Positions 1 through 11,730 of a DNA stretch of 64,000 nt are shown piece after piece; position 1 is the first letter of the stretch; the number at the start of each line of letters is the position of its first letter. Source of the DNA: Symbiodinium kawagutii (taxonomy: Eukaryota > Sar > Dinophyceae > Suessiales > Symbiodiniaceae); NCBI GenBank assembly GCA_009767595.1, contig VSDK01017349.1, forward strand, positions 162,948-226,947. Direction: 5' to 3'. Below the pieces are notes generated by a model. It was not told where the DNA came from, did no database searches, and saw only the letters and a program-made list of their open reading frames with translations. Made by a program: the position numbers and the translations under genes.

Positions 1-669
1 CCATGGGATGCCTGCACAGTGACTTAGGATTTTGGAGATTTTGTTCTACTGACTATATACATGTACCTGGTTGATGTGATCCGTGGGATGCTCCAACAGA
101 TTTTATCGGAATTCATTGCATACTGGGATTGTTCTCTTTTGTACTGCATTAGACACGATCCATATATTACAACCATTGTTGACCATTGGTCATTACCCAC
201 TGCTGAAGAGGTGGTTCGTAAGGGTTGATCAATAAGTGGCTGTTTATTGCAGGTTAACCATTTGAAATATTGCTTAGTATGATAAGCAGTATTGTAGTTC
301 TTACACATCACAGCATATATATATATATATTATGCGGCTTGTTAACCATTATTGTAGCTATTCACCATTGGCTCATTGACAGCTAGCCATTAGCATCTGA
401 TTATCTACTGCTGCTTCCCACCGTCATTAAGCCTTCTCAAGCCCATTACTTGGTTAAACACAAGCTCAGGAACCGCTTGTTATCAGCTTATTAGCAGCTC
501 ATTTACAGCTTATTTACAGCTCATTGACAGCTCATGTACAGCTCATGTACAGCTTATTTACAGCTCATGTACAGCTTATTAACATCTTTCTAACAGATTC
601 ATGAAGAACTTCTTCCCATTGGTTCCTGCAGCTCAACCGTTGCACCGGCACCGGCACCGGCGGCCAGAG
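1..669 (+). other. Intron of the FtsH gene, upstream of the first visible exon
   Basis: No exon is visible here. It holds low-complexity sequence, including a roughly 10-bp unit ACAGCTCATT/ACAGCTTATT repeated at about 500-580, and ends in a short GGCACC tract just before the acceptor at 668-669. Preceding FtsH exons must lie to the left of the window. Confidence 0.6.
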
Positions 670-3600
670 GACGCTTCGACCGCCGCGTGGCCGTGGGTCT
701 GCCGGACGTCAAGGGCCGCGAGCAGATCTTGCAGGTGCACATCCGCCGCTCGCACCAACTTGCCCCGGGGCAGTCTGTAAGGTATGAGTCATGGGATGTC
801 CTGGGTAAATAAGTTGGACCCTAAGGGTAATATAATGGGTATATAATGGGTATATAGTGCGTATAATGGGTATATAATGTATTAGGGTATATAATGGGTA
901 TATGGGTATATAATTCATTGAATACCTTGGACGTGTTGGCTGATCAGCTTATCACTTGACAACAGTGACATCAGTGTTTTCGGCCCACCACGGACACTTC
1001 CACATGCTTGGATACTTATCATGAGTGCAGCCATTCAGAAGAGCTAGCCTTCTCAGATATCTTGGTATCATGATTGGTGTGCCCACCATTTGTATGCGTG
1101 GTTTAGTTTTGCGAGAAGAAGGTTTGTTGAAATCTTCGAGGTGAGTAGTAAGTAGGTGAGATTTCCAACATGTACCCTCTGGCACTGACAGGACTGACCT
1201 GAAGATCTCTGGAGGGTAACCATTAAGCATCATTAGACCGCCTTGATTTAAGCATCACACATTATGATACTCAGCATAGTTAATGATAATCAACCACTGC
1301 CCATTTCAAGCATGATGAACAAAGCAATGCTTTGAAACCAATATACAATCATCATCAAGCCAGCATTTGGTGGTTTCTCGAAAAGGGATACCCCTAAAAT
1401 CATCTTTTATATGAATCATTTATAGAGAAATAATCCAACCATAACTTTGGGCTTTCCTATGACTTAAGAACCAACCGTCATTCAACCCCTTAAGATGCGA
1501 TCAACCGACGGCTGGCAACCAGCTGAGGCAACAAGAAGCTGGCGGAGAACATCACCTTGACCGAGATCGCCCAGCGCACCGCCGGCTTCAGCGGCGCCGA
1601 CTTGGAGAATTTGATGAACGAGTCGCTGGGCACGGCACAGCACCGATCACATTGGGGTGGCACCCGGGGCGAGTCTCTTGGGGCCAGCACCAGCTGGTCC
1701 ATCAGATCGTTGGTCTAAGTAGCGCATTGCTGATCTTTCGATGATACGATTACTGGCTATGGTATGAATACATTTGAAATCATATGACTACTGTCCATGT
1801 TTTTGTAGAGGGTATTGTGCCATGGGAATATCCGGACTCTAGGGGACTGACATAGGCGGGCGGCCGTCGTCACAACGTGGTGCCGCCAGGTCTGCCATCT
1901 TGGCGGCTCGACGCAACAAGAAGGCCATCACCATGGATGAGATCAACGATGCCACCGACCGAGTCATTGCAGGCCACGGTTGTGGCTTCCTGCGCTTCCT
2001 TCCTGGGGGCCTTGGGAAGGATGTCGCGGTGGATGTAGCGCCAGTTGGTGGCACCGGAAACATCGACCAGATCGATTTGCGCAGAATATCAGCGAACATT
2101 AGCGGCAACAGCAAATAAGATTGAACAACAACAACAAAAACAGCAGGAACAACGGGGGTGGTGTGTGTTCCAAGTGTAAAACGCTAACACACAAGAAGTG
2201 AACCAAGCGTTGGCCAGACCATTTGTTGCTACAGCAGGGCATCCTACAGGTGTTTGAGGAGGTCATCATTGTTGAACAGCTCAGTCCCAATGTCCTTGTC
2301 AGTCTTGGGCATTGGTGGTACAAAATGGATGGACACATGGAAATCGTATCATCATAGCATCTTGCTTGGTACGCCATGGATGGACTTACCACAGGAGATC
2401 CAGTCATCATTGTTTGATTATGATTGGCATGACTTGGCTTAGTGTGTCATCTCAGAATGATCGCGTGTAACGAGGAAAGAACAGATAGCTCTCGGTGATA
2501 TTCCAGGTGTGTGCAGCAGCATCGGACCACGTACTGTGTTGATGAATAAGAGAGAATATTGCTAATTGGTGTTGGATGGTGCTGACATCGACTAAGAGAC
2601 TAACATCCATTGACATCCAACATAGTTGATCAACATATGTCACTTCGGCTCAACTTTTCGTAGCTTGACCCTTGCCACAAACTCGGCACCGCGGCAGGTT
2701 TGGAGGGCCGTGCTTTGACAGACAACGCTTCGAAGAAACTCATCGCCTACCATGAAGCAGGTCAGGAGCCCAGGGCCAGGGCCGTCCCGTCGACAGGTTC
2801 AATCCCCTGGGGCCCCTGGTGAGGCCACGCCATCGTCGGAACGCTGCTGCCATATCACGACTCCGTCAACAAGGCCACCAAGGGACTGCAAAGGGCGACG
2901 CGGGGCCAGTGGAATTCGTGGGATGATGGTGTTTGATGGTGGCCCATAATGGTCAATAAGGAGAATTAATGTCCAATAATGGTGAATAATGACTCAATGA
3001 TCATTTATGATGGTTCATACTGACAATATTTATGGTAATGATGATACACGGATGATAATGGTTCAGGATGACTCATGATGATCATGATTAATGGATGGAC
3101 AGTGGTCAATGATGCTGATTGTATTGTAGTGGTTGATAACACTGAGAGTGGTTGACAATGGTCAATCATGGTCAATCATGATAATGGTTGATAATTATGG
3201 TCCTTTTATGATTACATGACATGACGGTTGATAACGACGAACTAATGGGTTGATAAAGTATGATAAATGCTTGAAATGTTCGATAATGGTTTATGAATGG
3301 TTGATCTTTGGCTGATGGTTGATACCATGGGCTTATTAATGGTTTCTAATGGTTCCTCATGGTTTATATGAACGGATAATCATACAATAGTTGATAGCCA
3401 TCCTTCATGCTGTCAATTGTACTTGATAGTGATGAACACTGGTCCAACATGGTTGATAACAGGGAATGACAAGCAATTCTTTCTTGACACTTTGCTGCTG
3501 AGTGCTCTTGGCTATGTACGGGGCCAGCTAATAACGCGTGCCCCCTACACACTGATCCCTAGGCTGACGGGAATAGCAAGCAATAATAAGCAACATGGGT

Positions 3601-6600
3601 ATTTGCAAATGCTGGCACCTCCAAAACCATGCCAAATGATTGATTTTCCGGGAAACCACACATTTTGGACGGGTGCACCACTCAGTTTTGACCACCGACA
3701 AGTCGTCCTTGGTTTAGGGTACGTAGTCCTGTCACAGTACCCCGAAACATAAAAACTGTGTTTACAGACGGCTCAAAAATTAGCCAATGAACTAGGCACT
3801 ATCGAAGCTTTGCGTCCATTTCCCAAGAACTTATGGTAGCCAAGTGGCAACCCCGAATAGTTTTATTCGTCGGTTTATGAGCTATCTATTCAACTTAACT
3901 TTGGTTGTAATCACCAGAAATCGCTTGGATATTCCGCGCGATAGCTTTACATGAACTTACAACACTTGTTAGAATTTCAAGTGTCAGTTCTGTTTGTCCT
4001 AAGTGTGTGCCAACCAATCCTTCATCAGCCAGGAATAGCCCATTTACCGAGTCAGCTAGTTATAACATCATAGATCAACCAGCCACACGTATAAGTACAC
4101 ATGGCACACGCATATATGTCATATAAATATCTCTTCCAACACTGTGGATTGCGTTGTGTTGACTGAAACTAGACAAAGTAAAGAGATAAATATATCTAAT
4201 TTGCATGATACTCAAAACCACATCTTTATATTTTTCACACATACATAGTAGGTGGATGTTTTTACAATCATATGCAGGTTAGCTCCTACCCTCAGACAGC
4301 GATCAAAATAAGAGATGCTTTTGGACCATTAACCATTAACCAGTATTAATCACCATTAACCACTGTCAACCATGATTAACCATTATTCACATCTAGCCAG
4401 TATTAACCACTTTTAACCATCATTACATGTCACCATTATTAACTATGACACCATTATCAACCATCATTATAGCTTATCCACGATTAATAGCCACTATTAT
4501 AACCATTATAATGACCATTATTAATAACCATTATAACCACTATTAACCATCATCATTATTGACCTTTATTAACCGTTATTAACCATCATTATGTCACTAT
4601 TAACCATCTTTAATCATTATTAACATGATTTATCCATGACCACCATTGGTTTGAGAGACCACCGACAGGTCGCTGTGCATCGCGGATGGCCAGGTCACCG
4701 TGATCCCTCGTGGCCAAGCCAAAGGTCTCACGTGGTTCACCCCCGGTGAGGACAGGCAGCGCAGCACTGGCGGTCGCTGGGGTCGCTGGTTGCGCTACCC
4801 GGGTGACCACGTGGGGGACGTGGATGGAAGCTTTGAGCTATTTCAAGCCAAGCTGGTTGGAGTTGTTTTTCTTCTTGAGCTGGTATCACTGAAGTTGTGA
4901 AGCTTCGTTTTTCCGCATTTTTTCTGCGATATATTCTCACTTTTCCCTTGCCCTACTCTCAATCCCTACTCCTTTTTGATTTTTTTGTGTGGGAAAATAG
5001 ATGAAGACTATGATGGGTCACTATCCTAAATCAGCAACATTATGAGAAAAAATACTGGCCCATGCTACTTAGCCACCATTACGAAGAAACTTAGCCACCA
5101 ATTTCGCTGAACAGCTCGGGCACTTCACAGGACCAGAGCCTGATCTCCGCTGCCATGCTCAAGGCGGGACATCGATCTGTAAGTTTTTTGCCAAGCGGAA
5201 AAAGGCCCAAGACCAAGGAAGTCAAGAGATGTGAGTAAAGAGACATAGATAGAGGGATGGAAATAGATTGGTACATATTTGGGTGGATAAGTAGGTGCAA
5301 TAGGGCGCTACAGGTCATGATTGCTAAGGTTCGAAATGTAACATTTACAACAATCTCAGATTGTTAATCTAACAAGACAGCTCAGACATCATGGCTGGAG
5401 AGCTACAGCTACATTTTTGCGTTCGACCCAGCAGAAACAGGTCGAAGGTGAGCCAGCCACTGCGTTAGAAAAGGCCCATATCCCAATGATTCACCTCGTC
5501 ATTTCAGCATTCACCATGACATTTCACATTGTCACATCAACTGAACCCATTCGCCACTATATGCCACTGTCAACTACAAATATCAATGATCATTCACCAT
5601 CATAGCAACCCCATGCAGTCCCTGTGAACTTTTATGAATTATGAGATTCAGTTCAAGATTCACATGTTAATTGCCATGACACTCGCATATCAATTCATCA
5701 GTCACCATCATTCACCCGGACGTTCAGCTAGAGATTCACTGTCGCCCAACCGATTCATCAAATCAACAGAACCACTAGCATCATTAGCCACTATCGACTG
5801 CAAGATTCACCCAAGCCATTAACCCAAGCCATTCACCCCATCCGATTCAGGACAATCATTCACCATCAGCCAAACAGAGGTATCATTATCCCGGACCACC
5901 ATGAACCATTATCAACCACTCAAAACGGACAAATGCCCACAATCATTCATAGTTCTAAGCATTAACATGAACCAGCATGAAGCATCTGAAAAAACCATCC
6001 TGAATCATCATTAAACCACCATAAACAATCATGAACCACCATGAACGATCATTAATCTTCATTAACCATCATCAACCATCATTATCCATCAATAATTTCA
6101 TCAATTATAACAATAAAACCATCATTACAATTGATCCTCATGATTAACAACCATCACAATATAACCTGATTAGCCATCCTTAACCATCATCAAGCATCGT
6201 CAGCCACATTTGTTTTACGGTAAACCCACGATTAAACCATCAACCATCATTAGCCTCATCATTGACTCTCATCAACCTCATCATTATCTACCATTAACCA
6301 TCATCAACCATCACTAATCATTATCATCACCATCCTCAACCATCATGAACCATGAACCATCATTCACCATCATTATCCATCCTTAACCATCCTTCACCAT
6401 CATCAAGCATCATCAACCCACCAGCACCACCATGGTGACCACCCTCCAGGCGCGCATCAGTGGAGCCCTGGGCGGCCGCGCCGCGGAGCAGCTGGTCTTT
6501 GGCACCAACCAGGTGACCACAGGCGCCACCCGAGACCGTTTCGGGACCACCCGGGGACCAGGGGACCACCCGGGTGGGTGGATCCAAGGATGGCTGGTGG

Positions 6601-9600
6601 GTAGCAGAAACATAAACACATGAAGGATACATGTGTACATCTATGTTTTTGTATACTTGTGTATGTCTCTCGAAGGATCATGTTGTATGCACCAAAGAAG
6701 TAGTTACACCCAGCAGAGAGGAGAACCCCACTAGGTATTGTAAGCTGTGGTGTTGCAGGGAGTCGGCGATAAAAGTCTTGTCAACTAAACGTTGAACGAA
6801 TCCATCGTACGTCCTTGGTCACTAGTGGTTCCCCCCCGCTGCATGATTTTCCTGAGACGTTACAGCCCGTTGGTGAACCAGCTGACATGCTGAACCATGT
6901 GGCCATCATGAAATGACAATTCGCGGCATTGGTTGATTCGCAAAGAACATTGTCAACCATCATGGACTGCCATGGTTCAACCATCAATCAACTCCAAGAA
7001 ATATAATCATTGTTGAACCCCCAATCAACCACTCGTCGACCATTCAACGATTAATTCAACCATTAAGTACGCCAACCAATCAAACATCAATCGAACCATT
7101 CATGGCTTCCAGTTCAACCTTTATAGTTAATTCAAGCATCAAGTAAGGGCTTAATACTGAGTTCAACCACTAGTGAGCCAGTCATTCAGCCATCAAGTAA
7201 ACCAACCAATCAACCATTAATCATTAACTATAAAGCCATTAAGTATTAATTCAGCCACTAGTCAGCCATTCATTGAGCCATTAATTCAACCATTGACCAT
7301 GTAGTAAGCCCTTAACTAAGCCATTACTAGATGAAGCCATGTAGTAAATGATTGCTATCAAGCCATAAACCATTAATTCCACATCATCTATGCTATTGGT
7401 AATGCAACAAATTAATGCCATTAATCATCAACCTTTAATTTCACGGTGGATGTAGCCTTTAGTAAGCCATCACTATTCCCATTAATCATTAATATCCATT
7501 AATCATCAATCATTAATGAATCATTAATCATTAATTCAATTAATATCCTTAGTATTACCACTAATATTCTTAGTATTACCATTAATATCGAATCATTAAT
7601 AATCATTAATAGCCATCACTATCACTATTATCATGGCTTACCATTTGGTGAAGTAATGCTTCACCATCAAGCCATTAGTTAATAAACCCATTAAATCAAG
7701 CCATTATCTATTAACTTTGGTTGATAACCATTAATTCCACCACTAAGCCATTCACTAAGCCCTTTCTTCACCTGGCAGGCGCCGGTGGCGATCTGCAGCA
7801 GGTGGAGCGCATGGCACGCGCCATGGTGACCCAGTTCGGCATGTCCGACGTGGGTCCCTGGGCGGTGAGACGTGGTGTCCGAGTCGTGGCGGTTCAAAAG
7901 CTGGTGAAATGGTGGTTGAATGGTGGTGAAATGGTGGTATTGATGATGGTTAATTGGTGGTATTGATGGTTGATGATGGCAAAAATGATATCAAATGATG
8001 TTAATGATGGGATTGATGATGGTTTGGAATGGTCAATGGTGGTGAATAAGCATTTGGAAACGGTTGATAATGATGGTATGGCTGATGGTCAATTGATGGT
8101 ATGGCATTTACTGATTGTTGAATTGTTGATCATTGCTAGCTGATGGCTAGAAATAGTGCTAGGTAATGCTTCCTGCACTGCTAATCGCCACTCGAGGAGA
8201 TCAAACGGTAAAGGGTTTCCAAAGATGGTCCCCAGGCTCCCCCTGTTTGCCCTCAAAAGCGCTCCAAGGTGGGTGGGTTCGCTACAGCCAGGTAGCTTAC
8301 TAAGCAGGAAAACCACCAGTGCCGGACCGAGCTCGCTACCAATCCAAGGTTTCCGGTACATTGGTGGCAGATGGTGGCAGTGATGTGCTGGTTCCGTGCT
8401 GTATGTGTTTATGAACTGAAAGGCAGGTTCGTGTTAGTTTTTGCACTACAAGATCAGGTGCTGTGATGGCCTGCTTGATCCGTTACATAATAATATCACT
8501 GGTACGAACCATTACCGACCATGACTACTCATGTATTGACCATCAACAACTGTCGACCATTGTCAACTAGCATTAGCCACGCCACGATTAAAACCATTTT
8601 TCCAAACATGACTACGCAGTTTTCAACCTTTGACAACTATTCACTGTCACCCAGTATTTAAAACCATTTCTCTAACCACTATTTCAGTGGTTGAGCAGCC
8701 TGGCCCACCCTTATCGCTTGCGCCGCCATGTCACGGGTGAGGTTCCATCGCCATCGATGACGGCGGCTTCATGGGCCCCAACTACTCCGAGGATTTGAAT
8801 CAGAAGATCGACAAAGCCATCAAGGACAGCTGGGGTAGCTGGGGAACTACCACTTACAGCTGGGGAACTGCCAGTTATGGCTGGGGAACTACCAGTTATG
8901 GCTGGGGACGTACCAGTTATAGCTGGGTAAGTACCAGTTCTGGTAGATATATCTGTAGTCCGCTGGTGAATCTTCATTCATCAAGGACGCCAAGCGGGAG
9001 CACCGTTTCCGCGCTGCCGTTGTGGCGCATTTGGCATCTCCTTTGGCCGGTTGGAACACGTTGGCGAGGGAAAATCGCGAAAGACACAACCATGAACAAC
9101 TCATTGGCCAGTATTAATATGATGACATCATGGTATTAGTATTCATATGATGACCTCATGAAGCATGGAACAACATCAATCTTTTTCAACGACTTGTGAT
9201 GGAGACAGCAACTGGGATTGTCAACTGGAGTGATGGGTCTCGTGACGCTGATGCTCACAACTTGGTGGTGGCATGAAGCTTTGCAGGTGATGGTTGATTG
9301 TTGATTGTTGTGTGTGAGACCAAAATTGCATCAGCTGCACGATCATGATTTTTATACAAAATTTGTAATGAACAAATCCAAGGGAACAAGAAAGGAATTA
9401 TACAGCTATGATTTTTTATGGTCATGGTTAATGCACAGACCGTGGGAACACCATCCAGCTGCTAATCAGGCTTCAGATACAGCCCAACCCCCAGCGTTGA
9501 TATCATCCAGCCACAGCGCCCCAACCAACGACAGGACATCTCGGACGAGTGCTATTTGAAAGCGCAGGGACCTCAGTTTGACATTGGAATTCACCAAGCT

Positions 9601-10469
9601 GAACCACCACTTTGAATCACCAGGTTGACCCTGGAGGTTTACCTTGACCCCTTCGCCCAGGTTAAAACTACGTGGAACCGCATCCTTGATCCTTAGGTTT
9701 TCCTCAATCCCATCTCCCAGGTTCAAACTAGGTTGAAGCACATCCCTATAGATTACTTACTGACTTCCTTATAGATTACTTGCCGACTTCCTTATAGACT
9801 ACTTCCTAATTGATTACTTAAATTAACTCGCTTACTCTTAACCTGCATTGAACTACTCAGTTTGGCTAGATACTTATGAAATCTCAAGAATATAGATCTA
9901 ACAAATCAAGAAGATAGATCTAAAACATCTAGAAAATCTAAAGAATCTCAAGAATATAGATCGAAAAAAATCTAAAAATCTAAAAAATCCACAAGAGGAT
10001 AGAGGTGACATGAGGTGACCATTCTATGAATCTCCGTCTCCAGAAAGGCTCACCATTTTGAACGACAACCGCGCGTGCTTGGACCGCGTGGCGGACGAGC
10101 TCTGCGAGAACGAGACCATCTCAGGTGCGGCGGTAGCACGGCCATGGCAAGTGACTAAGAGACGGCCAGTGGGGGTGGAGACGGATGGGATTTCAAGATC
10201 TTTCAAGAGATTTCATGTGGTGAGTGGTGAATTCATATGGTGAATTCATGTGGTGAATTCATGTGGTGAACTCTTTATTCATCGTTTATGAAAGTCAATC
10301 CATCGTTGATGGTATCGCGGTCGGCCGTGGTGAACGGCCGCCAGGCGACCGGCTTCGTGAGCTGGTGGCCGAGTACACCGAAGTTCCGGAGAAGTTGGCG
10401 GCTGCTGGGGGCCGAGACCGGGGGGAGCCTGGGAGGAGGGAGGAAGGTCATGTAGCTGGGTTGAAGTGA
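670..10469 (+). CDS. ftsH: FtsH-type ATP-dependent zinc metalloprotease, plastid-like (3' part, 13 exons)
   Basis: Membrane-anchored AAA+ protease. The 5' half (transmembrane region, Walker A/B) lies outside the window. Exons: 670-747, 1528-1624, 1890-1972, 2698-2760, 2824-2873, 4694-4750, 5131-5163, 6450-6522, 7779-7864, 8742-8824, 9535-9563, 10048-10124, 10345-10469. In order they give the SRH arginine fingers ([17 protein letters not shown]), the lid ([16 protein letters not shown]), [20 protein letters not shown], the zinc site HEAGH split by the intron 2761-2823, [54 protein letters not shown] with the third zinc ligand Asp, and the helical C-terminus ending [13 protein letters not shown] before TGA. 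Phases match at every junction except 7864/8742, where a micro-exon is probably missed. FGMSDVGPW and TWFTPGED resemble chloroplast FtsH, so a plastid role is inferred. Donors: 7 GC, 3 GT, 2 GA. The acceptor is AG|G throughout. Confidence 0.93.
1369..1475. mobile_element. MITE-like element, family B, decayed copy
   Basis: It begins GGTGGTTTCTCGAAAAGGGA and keeps the core ATCATTTATAG and AATCCAACCAT. The right end is CTATGACTTAAGAACCAACC. It sits in an FtsH intron. Confidence 0.65.
2874..4693 (+). other. FtsH intron with strand-polar satellite arms and a unique core
   Basis: The 5' arm (about 2930-3400) is made of TGGTTGATAATGG-like words. The 3' arm (about 4320-4640) is made of their complement-like words AACCATTA. 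About 3480-4300 lies between them, is not satellite, and contains a 111-codon open frame at 3417-3752 with no family I recognise. The donor is GC and the acceptor is CAG|G. Confidence 0.6.
8827..8942 (+). repeat. Minisatellite, about 21-bp unit
   Basis: About five imperfect copies of a unit like GCTGGGGAACTACCAGTTAT. They begin directly after the GA-type donor at 8825 in the FtsH intron 8825-9534. Confidence 0.8.
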
Positions 10470-11730
10470 TCGCTGCCCCGCACCTGGTGATTTATGCTGT
10501 GTTTTTGGTGAGGAAAAGAAGCACAGCAGCTGAAATTTTTGTGTTTTCTCGCTATTTGGCGAAGAGTTGATTCTCATTCATTCCTCACCCATTTTGGGGA
10601 GCTGGTTTGCGCACGACTCCCTTTGTTGGCAGAGGACACTGAGGGACGCTTAGGAAAATGGTGCTTCACTGGCTGGAGGCAGCCCCTGCGAAGCTTTTGC
10701 AGCTGAGGTCTGAGTCACGCCAAGAACATCCAAAAAGACGCAGTTTTCCAACGAGTCGCCCTGCCAGCTATTTAACCGGGTGCTTTATTTCACCGCGTTC
10801 GTGGCAGAACGCGACCAGCTCAAGCCGCCCAAGTTCACGGAAACATGTTTACTATGAAGAAAACTAAGTCGATGCAGAGCCAAAAATCGATGCAGTTGTG
10901 CAGTTCTTGTTTTGACAGCCGGCCCTGGTGTGCGACCAGCACTGGCTGGTGCGGGGATATAGTGCCCCTGTTGCTCTTGAAACCATCACATATTGGTCAA
11001 GGCTGAGCGATTTATTCTGTCTTCATGATCATTGAGGGGTCATACCTAAGTTTAAGATGATAATTCTTAACGTGGTTACCAGACATAAATGTTGGATGTT
11101 TATTGTCGGACGCATGGAATGAAGCTGAACATTGACAGGGTTCCTGGATTTTTGATGAGCTGTCTGGATTTTCGTTTTAGTTGGCCAGCTTGTTAATCAA
11201 GCAACTAGCGGAATTTGCTACTGCTTAACAATGTGAAAAAAACACATGTTGAACATCACAGACCACTCACCTGACTTTGGATTCTGAATTGGAGCATTCC
11301 GGGCTCCCGGAAGTGTTTAAGGAGGCCATGCAGATGGATCATAAGAAAGGTAGTTTCCAATCGATGATCGTAAGATGGATGATCATCAGGATGATCATTA
11401 GGATGATCATCCCAAAAAAGGCCTCTTGTAACGGGGTTCTGTGGCTGCTCAACCATTCTCATGTGGTTTGCCATGGTGTGAATGCAGGTCTGAGATGGGG
11501 ACCGGATGGCGTGGGTGTTTGGTATTCCGATGAAGTGTTTCAACAGTCGAATTGAAGATGGTTTCAAGCTCTGAGTTGAAATTTTCGAAGCCCCAGGAGC
11601 TGTTGTACAGTGAAGTACAGGGATGCTGTTGCCATGTGGCCACTGGAGAGTTGGATGGCAGTGATGTCAAGCAGTGATGTCAAACAACAGGTATAGACAT
11701 GTATAGATTGTCGCTTCGTCCACAGTCAAG
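10470..11730. other. Spacer after FtsH with two coding-like fragments
   Basis: Two fragments look coding but join nothing. At 10713-10852 (+) an open frame contains LFNRVLYFTAFVAERDQLK and ends in TGA with no AG|G acceptor; it may be a gene relic. At about 11277-11349 (+) a frame contains LEHSGLPEVFKEAMQMDHKK and ends at a GT donor (G|GTAGTT); it could be an early exon of the next gene, but its phase does not match exon 11731. The rest is unremarkable. Confidence 0.35.

Noticed and set aside
6360..6681. Several overlapping minus-strand frames at 6360-6681
   Set aside because: They are shadows of the FtsH exon 6450-6522 ([14 protein letters not shown]) and its GC-rich flanks.
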